A stretch of DNA of 64,000 nt from Clostridia bacterium. Lineage in GTDB: Bacteria > Acidobacteriota > Terriglobia > Terriglobales > Acidobacteriaceae. The DNA lies in assembly GCA_035561135.1 (NCBI GenBank), contig DATMYA010000072.1, forward strand, positions 47,277 through 111,276. The letters are read 5' to 3'. The notes beneath the pieces were generated by a model. That model was not told the DNA's origin, searched no databases, and saw only the letters and a list, made by a program, of their open reading frames with translations. A program made the position numbers and the translations under genes. Positions 1 to 9,319 of this stretch are shown one piece after another. Numbering within the stretch: position 1 is the stretch's first letter; every line of letters starts with the position of its first letter.

Positions 1-711
1 GTTGCGATGGCGCAGGGACTCAGGCCGCAGACGTACTGGTTCAGCCGTAAGCGCGAGGTTGAGCGCGGAGCATTTGTCCGCAATGGCGGGATCGTGTTCC
101 GTGGCGCGGATGGCGAACACGAGATCATGCCGGCTTCGGAGATGACGTTGAAAGGCGCTCACAACCTGGAGAATGTACTCTCGGCGGTTGTCATGGGCAT
201 GATTGCCGGAATTGAGCCTGCGAAGATTCGCCGCGCCGTGAAGGACTTCAAGGCCGTCGAACATCGCCTGGAGTACGTAACGACGATCAGGGGCGTGCAG
301 TACTTCAACGACTCAAAAGCTACGAACGTGGACGCCACGATCAAAGCGCTGGAGTCGTTTCCCGGAAACATCCACATCATCCTGGGCGGCAAAGACAAGG
401 GTTCCGACTACGCGGTGCTCAGCGATTTGCTACGCGAGCGCGTCAAGAAGGTGTACACGATCGGCGCGGCGGCGCAGAAGATCGAGTCCCAGATTGCGGG
501 CGTGGTGGAGATCGTAAGCGCAGCAACTCTTGAGAGCGCGGTGCGGCGAGCCGCTGAGATTGCCGAGGCCGGAGACATCGTGCTGCTCGCTCCCGCTTGC
601 GCCAGCTTCGATCAGTTCCAGAGCTACGAGCAACGTGGTCGTGCCTTCAAAGAGACGGTGCACGCGCTGGCCGCGCGCGAAGCTGCGGGTAAGCAGGGAG
701 GCCGCGTCTAG
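1..711 (+). CDS. murD: UDP-N-acetylmuramoylalanine--D-glutamate ligase, C-terminal half
   Basis: MurD adds D-glutamate to UDP-MurNAc-L-Ala in the cytoplasm, an ATP-dependent step of peptidoglycan synthesis. The gene enters from the left edge already open, so only about 236 residues of a usual ~450 are present: the end of the central ATPase domain and the C-terminal ligase domain. Visible Mur-ligase motifs are HNLENVLSAV, the FNDSKATN block around base 305, GGKDKGSDY around 390, and the terminal APACASFDQF typical of MurD. The stop codon abuts the ATG of ftsW, and a GGGAGG just before the stop is the ribosome site of ftsW, so the two are one operon. Identity is secure; the start lies outside the window. 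Confidence 0.95.
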   Translation, partial: VAMAQGLRPQTYWFSRKREVERGAFVRNGGIVFRGADGEHEIMPASEMTLKGAHNLENVLSAVVMGMIAGIEPAKIRRAVKDFKAVEHRLEYVTTIRGVQYFNDSKATNVDATIKALESFPGNIHIILGGKDKGSDYAVLSDLLRERVKKVYTIGAAAQKIESQIAGVVEIVSAATLESAVRRAAEIAEAGDIVLLAPACASFDQFQSYEQRGRAFKETVHALAAREAAGKQGGRV

Positions 712-1803
712 ATGGCCAAGCGCGTCAGTGCAGACAAGTGGCTGTTCTCGGTCACACTGCTGCTCGTCTTCATCGGCTTGGTCATGGTCTTCAGCGCCTC
801 GGCCGTGATCGCCAAGGAGCGCTTCGGTTCGCCGTACAACTTTCTCCTGCGCCAGTTCGTTTGGGCTATTGGCGGCATGATCTCCATGTTCATCCTGATG
901 AATGTGGACTACAAGCGCTACAAGGCCCCGGCGGTCGTCTTCAGTTTTCTCGGGATCACCACGATCCTGCTGTTGGCCGTGTTTGCGCTCGACCGGTCAC
1001 ACAACACGCATCGCTGGCTCAAGCTCGGAGCATTTTCGTTTCAACCGTCGGAGCTTGCGAAACCGGCGCTCATCCTTTTTCTCGCTTACTTCCTGGAGAC
1101 ACGCACAAAGACCATCAAGGATTGGCGACATACCCTGCTGCCGGCCGTCATTCCTACCGTGATTTTTACCGCATTGATTGTCGCCGAGCCTGACCTGGGT
1201 ACGGCGATCATGTGCTGGGCGATCACCGGGGCGGTGCTGTTTGCGGCAGGCATGCAATTCCGATACTACGGTTATGCCGCGCTGGCAGCGATGCTGCCGC
1301 TCTGGGTGCTGATCTTCCGCACTCCATGGCGTTACAAACGCATCCTCGCCTTCATCGATCCTTATGCCGATCCGCTGGGAACGGGCTTTCACATAATCCA
1401 GTCCCTCATCGCTGTCGGAACCGGCGGAGTGACCGGCCTGGGCCTGATGGAAGGGAAGCAGAAGCTCTTCTATCTTCCTGAACCGCAGACCGACTTCATC
1501 TTCGCCGTGATCAGTGAAGAGTTCGGGCTGATTGGCTCGGTTGCCGTCGTCCTGCTGTTTGGGATCTTCTGCTGGCGCGGCTTGCGCGCGGCGATCAATA
1601 CGCGCGACAACTATGCGCGTTTCCTTGTCAGCGGCATCACGGCGATGGTGGTCATACAGGCATTCTTCAACATCAGCGTGGTTCTCGGGCTGCTACCGAC
1701 TAAGGGCATACCGCTGCCGTTCATTTCCTCCGGAGGGTCATCATTGTTTGTGACATTGGCAAGCGTCGGCGTATTACTCAACATTACGCAGCAAACGGAT
1801 TAA
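712..1803 (+). CDS. ftsW: SEDS-family peptidoglycan glycosyltransferase FtsW
   Basis: FtsW polymerises lipid II at the division septum together with a class B PBP. The 363-residue product is almost wholly hydrophobic, with about ten membrane segments. SEDS signatures are visible: [13 protein letters not shown] near the N-terminus, ISEEFGLIG near residue 267 and the C-terminal [10 protein letters not shown]. FtsW rather than RodA is favoured by position between murD and murG, the standard order of the division/cell-wall cluster. It starts on the base after the murD stop and ends one base before murG, so translation is likely coupled across all three. Confidence 0.94.
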   Translation: MAKRVSADKWLFSVTLLLVFIGLVMVFSASAVIAKERFGSPYNFLLRQFVWAIGGMISMFILMNVDYKRYKAPAVVFSFLGITTILLLAVFALDRSHNTHRWLKLGAFSFQPSELAKPALILFLAYFLETRTKTIKDWRHTLLPAVIPTVIFTALIVAEPDLGTAIMCWAITGAVLFAAGMQFRYYGYAALAAMLPLWVLIFRTPWRYKRILAFIDPYADPLGTGFHIIQSLIAVGTGGVTGLGLMEGKQKLFYLPEPQTDFIFAVISEEFGLIGSVAVVLLFGIFCWRGLRAAINTRDNYARFLVSGITAMVVIQAFFNISVVLGLLPTKGIPLPFISSGGSSLFVTLASVGVLLNITQQTD

Positions 1804-1804
1804 T

Positions 1805-2896
1805 ATGCGCGCGATTCTGGCAGGCGGAGGAACCGGTGGACACGTCATTCCCGCACTCGCTATTGCGAACGAGTTGCGTGAGCAATATAACGCGCAAGTG
1901 ATCTTCGTGGGCACGGCTCGCGGCATGGAGACGCGCCTGGTTCCGGCTGCCGGCTATGAACTTAAGCTGGTGGAAGTCGGTGCGCTGAAGCGTGTCAGCC
2001 TGGCAACCCGGTTGAAAACCGTGACCGCCCTGCCGCGTGCCATTGCCGCCGCGTGGCGCATTATTGACGATTTCCGCCCTGATGTCGTTATCGGCGTCGG
2101 CGGTTACGCCTCAGGGCCAGCCATGCTGGCTGCCTCCTTTAAGGGCCTGCCGACTGTGGTGTTTGAGCCCAACGTGGTTCCCGGCTTCGCCAACAAGCTC
2201 GTCGCGCCAATGGCATCGGCGGCGGCCGTGCATTTCGAGGAAACTTGCCGCTGGTTCGGCCATTGTGAAGTGACGGGCGTTCCAGTTCGCCAGGAGTTCT
2301 TCCGTGTGCCTCCCCGTCCGGCGGGCACGCCTCCTACGCTGCTACTCTTCGGAGGCAGCCAGGGGGCACATGCATTGAATCGCGTTCTGGCAGATTCGCT
2401 TGCGTCGCTGAACCAACGCGTGCCCGGTATCCACATCATCCATCAAACTGGGGAACGCGATTACCTGGAGGTCCAGGCCGAGTACGTCAAGGCCGGCATC
2501 TCCGCCGAGGTCGCACCCTTTATCGACAACATGCCCTGCGCATTTGCTGCGGCTGATGTTCTGGTCTGCCGTTCCGGTGCGAGCACTGTGGCCGAGGTCG
2601 CAGCCGCTGGAAAGCCGGCAATCTTTGTGCCGCTCCCTACCGCAACCGACGATCACCAGCGCCGCAACGCCGAAACCCTGGCGCGCGGCGGGGCGGCCAT
2701 GCTGATCCCCGAGAAGGAACTCACGCCCGGGCGCCTGGTCGATGTTGTAGCGGGGCTGCTTCGTGATCGCAAGTGCTTGCAGCATATGTCCGAGGCCGCA
2801 CGACGCATGTCACACGCGAATGCGGCGGCGCACATTGCGCGCATTGCCGCTCGCGTAGCCGGAATTCCTGCGGACGTACAGAGCCAGCACGAATAG
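1805..2896 (+). CDS. murG: UDP-N-acetylglucosamine--N-acetylmuramyl-(pentapeptide) pyrophosphoryl-undecaprenol GlcNAc transferase
   Basis: MurG converts lipid I to lipid II at the inner face of the cytoplasmic membrane. The 363-residue length is normal for this GT28 enzyme. The N-terminal glycine loop [11 protein letters not shown] (residues 6-16) and the C-terminal UDP-GlcNAc site [14 protein letters not shown] with the following [10 protein letters not shown] (about residues 258-285) are intact, as is the interdomain LLFGGSQGA. It follows ftsW after one base and precedes murC by 57 bases to the chosen murC start. Confidence 0.95.
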   Translation: MRAILAGGGTGGHVIPALAIANELREQYNAQVIFVGTARGMETRLVPAAGYELKLVEVGALKRVSLATRLKTVTALPRAIAAAWRIIDDFRPDVVIGVGGYASGPAMLAASFKGLPTVVFEPNVVPGFANKLVAPMASAAAVHFEETCRWFGHCEVTGVPVRQEFFRVPPRPAGTPPTLLLFGGSQGAHALNRVLADSLASLNQRVPGIHIIHQTGERDYLEVQAEYVKAGISAEVAPFIDNMPCAFAAADVLVCRSGASTVAEVAAAGKPAIFVPLPTATDDHQRRNAETLARGGAAMLIPEKELTPGRLVDVVAGLLRDRKCLQHMSEAARRMSHANAAAHIARIAARVAGIPADVQSQHE

Positions 2897-2953
2897 CAGG
2901 ATGCGCTCCGCATCCCCCTTACGGACGTGCTATCTTCATTTTTCGGCACTCCC

Positions 2954-4375
2954 ATGTTCGCGAAAATTCAACGCATACATTTCGTAGGAATCGGCGGCAT
3001 CGGCATGAGCGGCATCGCCGAAGTGCTGCTCACGCTCGGCTACAAGGTTTCTGGCTCTGACCTGAAGGCGTCGCCTGCGGTCAGCCGTCTTGCTTCACTT
3101 GGGGCAATCACCTCCGAAGGGCATCGCGCAGAGAACGTGCATGGCGCGGAAGTTGTCGTGACCAGCTCTGCCATCTCCCGCGAAAATCCTGAGGTCAGGG
3201 AAGCTCGCCGGCTGCATTTGCCCGTCATCCAGCGGGCCGAGATGCTTGCCGAACTGATGCGATTAAAGTACGGAATCGCCGTCGCGGGCATGCACGGAAA
3301 GACAACCACGACCAGCATGGTTGCAGCCGTCCTTGCCTCTGGAGGACTTGATCCGACGGTCGTTGTCGGAGGACGCGTCGATGCCATGGGTTCCAACGCC
3401 CGGCTTGGCAAGTCGCACTATCTGGTCGCGGAAGCCGACGAGAGTGATCGCTCGTTCCTGAAGCTGTCACCGATCCTCTCAGTCATTACCAACATCGATC
3501 GCGAGCACATGGATTGCTATCGCGACATGGAGGACGTGGAACAAACGTTCCTCGACTTCATGGATCGCGTACCCTTCTACGGCACGGTCGTCGCCTGCAA
3601 TGACAACGATGCCCTTCGTGCGATTCTGGCGCGAGCGGAACGCCGTATAGTGACCTACGGCACGCGCGAGGGCTCGGATTTCCTGGTTGAGTTGCTGGCA
3701 CGCCCGGCGGGTTCCACTGGGATCAGCAACGAGTTCCGCGTCAACTTCAAGGGGCAGGATTTGGGGAAATTCATTCTGCGCATCCCCGGTCTCCACAATG
3801 TTCTGAATGCGACGGCTGCCATTGCGGTCGGCATTGGCCTTGATGTCGCCCCCGATCACATTCGCGAGGCATTGGCCAACTTCCGCGGGGTGGACCGGCG
3901 CTTTCAGTTACGGGGAAACGCTGCAGGTGTTGACGTCATTGACGACTACGGACATCATCCGACGGAGATTCGCGCGACGCTTGCGGCCGCGCGCGGTTGC
4001 GGTTATAAGCGGATTCATGTCATCTTCCAGCCTCACCGTTACAGCCGAACACAGCTTTTGATGTCGGATTTCGCCGACGCGTTCCGGAATGCCGATACCG
4101 TTTGCGTGCTTCCGATCTACGCGGCAAGCGAGCAACCAATTGAAGGCGTGAGCGCTGAAAGCCTGGCAGCGCGCATACGTTGCGGCAACGAGCATCCGGC
4201 TGACTTCGCCGATTCCTTCGCAAGTGCAGTCGAGTCCGTCGTCGAGTCTGCGCGTGCCGGGGAGATGATCCTGACGCTCGGCGCAGGCAGCGTCTCCCAG
4301 CTTGCGCCACAAATTCTGGAGAAACTTGCTGTTCCTCGCCGTACCACAGGAGCTGCGGCTCCGAACCAGAATTGA
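2954..4375 (+). CDS. murC: UDP-N-acetylmuramate--L-alanine ligase
   Basis: MurC attaches L-alanine to UDP-MurNAc, the first amino-acid step of the stem peptide. I start it at the ATG at 2954, giving MFAKIQRIHFVGIGGIG, because the Rossmann-like GIGGIGMSGIAEVL then lies at the usual distance from the N-terminus; an in-frame GTG at 2927 is possible but no better supported by a ribosome site. Further motifs: ATP loop GMHGKTTTT near residue 112, EADESDRSF near 160, NIDREHMD near 179 and DDYGHHPTE near 330. 473 residues is typical. In many relatives murB, ddl or ftsQAZ would follow; here they do not. Confidence 0.95.
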   Translation: MFAKIQRIHFVGIGGIGMSGIAEVLLTLGYKVSGSDLKASPAVSRLASLGAITSEGHRAENVHGAEVVVTSSAISRENPEVREARRLHLPVIQRAEMLAELMRLKYGIAVAGMHGKTTTTSMVAAVLASGGLDPTVVVGGRVDAMGSNARLGKSHYLVAEADESDRSFLKLSPILSVITNIDREHMDCYRDMEDVEQTFLDFMDRVPFYGTVVACNDNDALRAILARAERRIVTYGTREGSDFLVELLARPAGSTGISNEFRVNFKGQDLGKFILRIPGLHNVLNATAAIAVGIGLDVAPDHIREALANFRGVDRRFQLRGNAAGVDVIDDYGHHPTEIRATLAAARGCGYKRIHVIFQPHRYSRTQLLMSDFADAFRNADTVCVLPIYAASEQPIEGVSAESLAARIRCGNEHPADFADSFASAVESVVESARAGEMILTLGAGSVSQLAPQILEKLAVPRRTTGAAAPNQN

Positions 4376-4460
4376 TCCGGCTTAACAAAAAAATAAGGAA
4401 CCAGCACTAACCATCGGCTTCTGACTCCGTCTGTATATCAGGCGAATTGAGGAGCAAGAG

Positions 4461-5048
4461 ATGGGACGCAACACGTTGATAATCGCGGTTCTGAGTTCGG
4501 CAATAGCGATGGGCGGAGCGGCATACCACAATGCGCTTTACACCGTGACGAACAATCCCGCGGTGTTGTACATCGCTGGTCAGCTAAAGATGATTTCCGG
4601 CGACACGAACGCGGGCCTCAACCTCATCAGTCGCGCTGCGTTGGCAGGTCGAAAACCTTTGGCCGAATCCACGCCGCAAGCCCAGACGCCTGTTGCGGCC
4701 GCCTCCGCCAGCAAGTGTATGGAGTGCAGTTCCGGGCCGCCCCAAGCCAACGTGGTGCCGAGCGATTCCAACTCGATCCTCGCCGCGCGCAAGGACGCTT
4801 CCAAAACTCGCATGGCTGACGCTGTCGTCGTCGAGGTCCCAGACGTCGAGGTGCTCGCCGCGGCCGTATCGCCGACGGTAATCCGCGAGGACTTGGCGCA
4901 ACTACGTGAAGTAGCTCAGGTGCAGGTTGATCTTGAGCCAGTACTCCGCGCAAACGCGGTCATGGCGCGCCTGCAAAATGCGAACTTCCCAGACCATCAC
5001 ATGCGCGTTTATATGCGCCATTTTCGCGGAGCAAAGATCATGCAGTAA
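4461..5048 (+). CDS. Secreted or membrane-anchored protein of unknown function
   Basis: I do not recognise this 195-residue protein. A clear ribosome site (GAGGAG, six bases before the ATG) supports the start. Residues 4-25 form one hydrophobic segment, so it is either anchored by its N-terminus or exported. The middle is alanine-rich and carries a lone CMEC pair near residue 86; the C-terminal third is charged, with a predicted helix around REDLAQLREVAQVQVDLEPV and an Arg/His-rich end. It sits 85 bases after murC, where ftsQ or murB might be expected, but it lacks the POTRA/FtsQ features I would look for. A metal or disulphide role for CMEC is only a guess. Confidence 0.7.
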   Translation: MGRNTLIIAVLSSAIAMGGAAYHNALYTVTNNPAVLYIAGQLKMISGDTNAGLNLISRAALAGRKPLAESTPQAQTPVAAASASKCMECSSGPPQANVVPSDSNSILAARKDASKTRMADAVVVEVPDVEVLAAAVSPTVIREDLAQLREVAQVQVDLEPVLRANAVMARLQNANFPDHHMRVYMRHFRGAKIMQ

Positions 5049-5143
5049 TCCATTGCGCGGCGGCCTATCCCGGCCGGAACGGTTCTCGTACAATGAACTA
5101 TTCTTTGGAGCCGAATCGTCAGTGATGGAAGCCTGAATTCAGA

Positions 5144-6232
5144 ATGACCTTAAGTACAACTTATGCCGCCCGCGCCGCTGCGCGTTTATTCGCCTGCGTT
5201 TGCCTGCTCGCCGCTATGGCGTCGGCAGCTACTACGCCCGAGCAGCTTATTGAGCATGGCCGCTGGAAGCAGGCGCGTGTCATTGTCGAGCAGAAGTACA
5301 AGTCGAATCCGCAGGACGCGCACACTCTCTACTTGCTTGCACGCATCCGGTTCGCCTTCGGCGAGACGAATGCTGCCCTTGACTTCGCAAAACGGGCCGT
5401 GGCATTGAACGGGAACAAGGCGGAATACCACCTTGCGCTTGCTGAGATACAGGGAGAAATCGCGCAAAAGGCCAACCTCTTCAGGCAGGCTATGCTGGCG
5501 CGCGGCATCAAGAAGGAACTTGAAACCGCGGCTGCGCTCGACCCGAAGAATGTCGATGCCCGCATCGGACTCATGGAGTATTACCTTCAGGCGCCCAGCA
5601 TCGCCGGGGGCGACCGAACGCGGGCCCGGGCCATAGCTGAGGAGATTTTCCGTCTCGACCCGGTTGAGGGCTATATGGCTCAGGCGTCGATTGCGCGCTA
5701 TGAGAAGCAAACAGACAAGCTCGAAAAACTTTACCTGAAGGCCATCGAAGCCAGTCCGAAAAGTTCTGCCGCACACCTCGCGCTGGCGCGCCTTTACGCC
5801 TCCGAGTCGCAGAAGGCCTACGACCGAGCCGAGCAGCAGTTGCGCGCCGCCCTCAAGCTTGACTCTGGCCGCGTGAACGCCTATGTCGCGATGGTTTCGC
5901 TGCTCGCGCTCCGCAACGACTGGGTCGCCTTGGATGCGACTCTCGTTGCAGCCGAGAAGAACGTCGCCGATAACCTTGAGCCCTATTTCCAAGCAGCACG
6001 CGTGCTTGCCGGTAATGACAGAGATCTGCCGCGCGCCGAGCGTTACCTGCGGAAGTATCTCTCGCAAGAGCCCGAGGGCGGCGCGCCGTCGCTTGCTTTC
6101 GCGCACTGGAAGCTAGGGCAGGTGTACCAAAAGATGGGTCGCAAGCAGGAGGCTGTCGCTGAACTGCAAACCGCATTGCGCATGAACCCCGAGCTGGACG
6201 AAGCGCGTAAGGAGCTCACCCGTCTGCGCTAA
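5144..6232 (+). CDS. Secreted TPR-repeat protein
   Basis: The product has 362 residues. A signal peptide ending near AMASAATTPEQL is visible, so it should act in the periplasm or at the outer membrane. The rest is built of tetratricopeptide-like helical pairs: QDAHTLYLLARIRFAFGETN, KSSAAHLALARLYASES, RVNAYVAMVSLLALRNDW and a strong last repeat AHWKLGQVYQKMGRKQEAVA. TPR proteins are scaffolds for protein partners; which partner is not shown. It lies 95 bases after the preceding unknown gene on the same strand. No enzymatic domain is seen. Confidence 0.85.
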   Translation: MTLSTTYAARAAARLFACVCLLAAMASAATTPEQLIEHGRWKQARVIVEQKYKSNPQDAHTLYLLARIRFAFGETNAALDFAKRAVALNGNKAEYHLALAEIQGEIAQKANLFRQAMLARGIKKELETAAALDPKNVDARIGLMEYYLQAPSIAGGDRTRARAIAEEIFRLDPVEGYMAQASIARYEKQTDKLEKLYLKAIEASPKSSAAHLALARLYASESQKAYDRAEQQLRAALKLDSGRVNAYVAMVSLLALRNDWVALDATLVAAEKNVADNLEPYFQAARVLAGNDRDLPRAERYLRKYLSQEPEGGAPSLAFAHWKLGQVYQKMGRKQEAVAELQTALRMNPELDEARKELTRLR

Positions 6233-6482
6233 GCTCGCACACGATTTTCGCGGGTTCCCGATGCACAGTCACGCATACGGCTGGCCGGACAACAGAGAAG
6301 AGCAGTTGTGACCAATGGCTGCATTGGCATCCTCTTGGGCATGCCGGAAACCAGCGGGAATTGCGATCGTTCATCAATCCTGGCAGCGCGATTCCACGGG
6401 ATCATCGTGCGTGAGACAAGCGTTTCGTTCATTTTTTCTGTACTTCTTCGTATCGCGAGTGATTTTTGACCAGCAATTCTCC

Positions 6483-6488
6483 TATAAT
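6483..6488 (+). promoter_or_regulatory. Consensus -10 box (TATAAT) next to a start codon
   Basis: A perfect TATAAT ends eight bases before the ATG at 6496. With normal promoter geometry transcription would start at about 6494-6496, on or next to the ATG, so the downstream small gene may be read from a nearly leaderless mRNA. The -35 region is poor: TGATTT is at the right distance, while the better TTGACC lies too close. Confidence 0.45.
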
Positions 6489-6495
6489 AGTGAGT

Positions 6496-6747
6496 ATGGC
6501 AAGAGGTTGGGAAAGTAAGTCCGTTGATGAACAGCAGAGTCTAGCAACCGAAACATCCGTAACCCAAGAAGAGCAGGATCGCATTCGTCACCTTGAGAAC
6601 GCGACAAAGCTGCGCAGCATCCAGGCATTGAAGATGACGCGCGCGCGAGTGGTGGAGCAATTAGAGCGTTCCGCGAACGAGCGTTATAACGAACTGCTCA
6701 AGCGCGAACTGGCCCACGTTGACGCACGGCTCGCCGAATTTAAGTAG
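6496..6747 (+). CDS. Small charged helical protein
   Basis: This 83-residue soluble protein is not one I can name. It is rich in Arg, Glu and Lys and looks wholly alpha-helical after residue 25 (EEQDRIRHLENATKLRSIQA, then VEQLERSANERYNELLKREL), probably a short coiled coil. An in-frame start 30 bases upstream (6466) would put the -10 box inside the gene, so I prefer the ATG at 6496 directly after that box. There is no ribosome-binding site before it, consistent with leaderless translation. Its neighbours (TPR protein, hemolysin III protein) give no functional clue. Confidence 0.6.
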   Translation: MARGWESKSVDEQQSLATETSVTQEEQDRIRHLENATKLRSIQALKMTRARVVEQLERSANERYNELLKRELAHVDARLAEFK

Positions 6748-6818
6748 CGCGTTCCGAGTCTTCTGTTCCGTTCCAGCACGAGCTTGGCGTGTGTGTGGCG
6801 CTTACGGCGTCCTGTATA

Positions 6819-6834
6819 CACGGTTCAAACTGTG
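6819..6834. promoter_or_regulatory. Operator-like inverted repeat
   Basis: The 16 bases CACGGTTCAAACTGTG form an inverted repeat with a single mismatch, ending 17 bases before the start of the hemolysin III-type gene. Size and position fit a dimeric regulator site or a promoter element; no known consensus is matched. Confidence 0.3.
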
Positions 6835-6851
6835 CTAGTGTGCAGTAAGAA

Positions 6852-7505
6852 ATGCATCCAACGCGAGAACAGGCCGTTCATTTTAGCGAAGAAATCGCCA
6901 ATAGCGTCACTCATGGTATAGGGCTTCTGCTTAGCATCGCGGGCCTGGTCGTCTTGGTGGTGCTTGCCGCCTTGCGTGGCACCGCTTGGCACGTCGTTAG
7001 TTGCAGCGTGTACGGCGCAACGCTTGTGCTGCTCTATCTTAGTTCTACGCTCTATCACACCGTTCAAGGGCCTCGCGTTAAACGTGTCTTTCGCGTTTTC
7101 GATCACTCCGCAATTTACCTGCTCATCGCAGGAACCTACACGCCTTTCACCCTGATCCATCTGCGCGGTCCGCTGGGATGGTCACTGTTCGGCACCATTT
7201 GGGGGCTAACCATCCTGGGCATCGTGTTCAAAACTTTTGCCGTGGACGCCTTCGCGATACTCTCGACCGCTCTCTACATTGTCATGGGTTGGCTCGCCGT
7301 CTTGGGCATAAGGCCGTTGCTTCATGCACTCAATTGGCACGGGTTCCTCTGGCTGCTAGGCGGAGGCATGTTCTACACGATCGGCGTGATCTTCTTTGCC
7401 TCGCAGCGCCGGTACGCGCACGCCGTCTGGCATCTATTTGTGCTCGGCGGAAGCGTCTGCCACTACTTCGCAATCGTCTTCTACGTCATCCCTCCACGCG
7501 CCTGA
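6852..7505 (+). CDS. Hemolysin III / PAQR (YqfA-type) membrane protein
   Basis: The 217-residue protein has seven hydrophobic segments. The metal-site pattern of the PAQR/CREST superfamily is present: SVTHGIG at the start of helix 1, SSTLYHT after helix 2, FDHSAIYLLIAGTYTP in the middle and HAVWHLFVLGGSVCHYFAI near the C-terminus, which together supply the conserved Ser, Asp and His residues. Bacterial members are called hemolysin III from one Bacillus case; the enzymatic role in most bacteria is not established. Length and topology match the family well. Confidence 0.9.
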   Translation: MHPTREQAVHFSEEIANSVTHGIGLLLSIAGLVVLVVLAALRGTAWHVVSCSVYGATLVLLYLSSTLYHTVQGPRVKRVFRVFDHSAIYLLIAGTYTPFTLIHLRGPLGWSLFGTIWGLTILGIVFKTFAVDAFAILSTALYIVMGWLAVLGIRPLLHALNWHGFLWLLGGGMFYTIGVIFFASQRRYAHAVWHLFVLGGSVCHYFAIVFYVIPPRA

Positions 7506-7656
7506 GGTTCATCTCCTAGCGCCGCCGCAGATAGGTATGTCGTCTGCGGTCACGAGTACCGGGGTGGCCGGTCCCCTTAGTGTCACGTGTGCTAGTGACA
7601 GGCGTCACGGCTCGCAGGTAACCACGGGGACAGAATCGCTAGGTGGGGGTGTCAGT

Positions 7657-7806
7657 ATGCCAATCCTCGTAATAGCTTTGGCCGTCGCTTTGATTTTTCT
7701 CGTCATGGGAGTGCTCGGCATCTCGGCCGTAATCTCGGAGCAGCGCCAGGAGCGTCGCGCCGACCAACAGGCCAGCAAGCCGAAGGGTATGGTAAAGAGC
7801 GCTTAA
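7657..7806 (+). CDS. Single-span small membrane protein (49 residues)
   Basis: A purine-rich ribosome site (AGGTGGGGG, about eight bases upstream) precedes this ATG. The product begins MPILVIALAVALIFLVMGVL, one membrane helix, followed by a short positively charged tail (SEQRQERRADQQ) that would stay in the cytoplasm. I know no family for it. It is supported by the start signal and by the amphipathic arrangement rather than by homology. Confidence 0.5.
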   Translation: MPILVIALAVALIFLVMGVLGISAVISEQRQERRADQQASKPKGMVKSA

Positions 7807-7955
7807 GTCTTCGTGCGTTAGCCTCCGGCGCGGCTGTTGGTTCTGAGGTAAGGCTTGTAAACCACAGCGGCGGAATGAGACCATAAGCAGAGTCGTTCAT
7901 TCCTTAGCTTCAGCTATCGGCTCTGCTAAGTCATCCAATTGGCGCGTACGTCCTT

Positions 7956-9050
7956 ATGAGTCCTCGTAAGCCCTTGTTCCTTCTGGTCTCTGCCGCCATT
8001 GTTGCGGCCCTGTTGTTTGCGTATGCGTGGCGGGAGGAACCTCGGCACGCAGTCCCTCGCGGAACGCCTGTGGCTATTGTCGCGCCGCTGGGCTTGCCTC
8101 CTGTCCCGATCCCGGCCGACAATCCGCCGACAGTCGAAACTATTGCTCTCGGGCGTCGCCTGTACTACGACACATCTCTCTCGATCGATAACACCGTTTC
8201 CTGTGCCACGTGCCACGATCCGGAGCGCGGCTTCGGCGATCCCAAGCCTGTCTCCACGGGCGTAAACGGCAAGACCGGGGTGCGCAACTCGCCCACGGTA
8301 TTCAACTCGGCTTACTACACGACGCAGTTCTGGGATGGACGCGCTGCCTCACTCGAGAAGCAGGCGGAAGGTCCGGTTGAGAATCCTGTCGAGATGGCTC
8401 ACACGCTGAAGGGAGTTGAGCGCCGCCTCTCCGCCGATCCCGAATATCGTGCGGAGTTCGAGAAAGCCTTTGGTTCCGGCCCTATCACGTTCGAGATGGT
8501 TGGAAAAGCTATCGCCTCATTTGAGCGCACGGTTGTGAGCGGCGACTCTCCTTTCGATCGCTGGTACTACGGACACGATGAGCGCGCGGTCAGCGATTCC
8601 GTGAAGCGTGGGTTCGCGCTTTTCCGCGACACGAAGAAAGGGAACTGTGCTAACTGCCACACGGTCGAGGACAAGCACGCTCTCTTTACGGACAACAAGT
8701 TTCACAACATCGGCGTTGGTGTGGATGGCGAGCGCCTTACCGATCAGGGGCGTTTCCAGATCACGAACCAGGACGCGGACCGCGGCGCATTCAAAACGCC
8801 GTCGTTGCGTAACATCGCGCTTACTGCTCCTTACATGCACGATGGAAGTCACCAGACGCTGAAAAGCGTTCTCGACTTCTACATAGGTGGCACAAACTCC
8901 AATCCGCATCTCGACAAGCAAATTCACCCGCTCGGCTTCCTGACGGGACAAGAGCGCGCCGATCTGCTGGCCTTCATGGAGGCTCTCACCGGAACCCTTC
9001 CGCCCAATGTGGGGCCTCCGCCCAAGCCGCAACAGACGGTGAAGAAGTAG
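7956..9050 (+). CDS. Di-haem cytochrome c peroxidase (CcpA/MauG family)
   Basis: This family reduces H2O2 to water in the periplasm with electrons from small cytochromes. The 364-residue protein has an N-terminal membrane/signal segment (residues 6-23) and two CxxCH haem sites: CATCH near residue 88 and CANCH near residue 232. The region GVRNSPTVFNSAYYTTQFWDGRA is cut short here to its family hallmark FWDGRA, and KTPSLRNIALTAPYMHDGS carries the distal Met/His ligand region. Transcribed alone, about 150 bases after the small membrane gene. Some relatives modify proteins (MauG); nothing here suggests that. Confidence 0.93.
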   Translation: MSPRKPLFLLVSAAIVAALLFAYAWREEPRHAVPRGTPVAIVAPLGLPPVPIPADNPPTVETIALGRRLYYDTSLSIDNTVSCATCHDPERGFGDPKPVSTGVNGKTGVRNSPTVFNSAYYTTQFWDGRAASLEKQAEGPVENPVEMAHTLKGVERRLSADPEYRAEFEKAFGSGPITFEMVGKAIASFERTVVSGDSPFDRWYYGHDERAVSDSVKRGFALFRDTKKGNCANCHTVEDKHALFTDNKFHNIGVGVDGERLTDQGRFQITNQDADRGAFKTPSLRNIALTAPYMHDGSHQTLKSVLDFYIGGTNSNPHLDKQIHPLGFLTGQERADLLAFMEALTGTLPPNVGPPPKPQQTVKK

Positions 9051-9319
9051 CGAATTTGCTTGAGAGTTGATGAGTAAATTGCGCTCCGCTGAGGTTGATC
9101 TGCTCCGGCAGTTCCAGCGGCGATCTGGCTGATGCTTTGGCGGCGTGAAAAGCTAGACGCAGGGTAGCTGGCCAGAATTGAAACCTGCGGGCGCCTGCAC
9201 GCGTGGTCACAAAATCGTGTGTACCCGGCTATCCTGGCCCGTGCGGCAACCCCCACCAACTCTCTCCCGCCGCGCAGAATCTAACTTGCCGAAGCTTCAT
9301 CCCACCCGAAGGCGTTTGT

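Noticed and set aside
5186..6106. 306-codon open frame opposite the TPR gene
   Set aside because: Antisense shadow in GC-rich coding DNA; no domain or signal.
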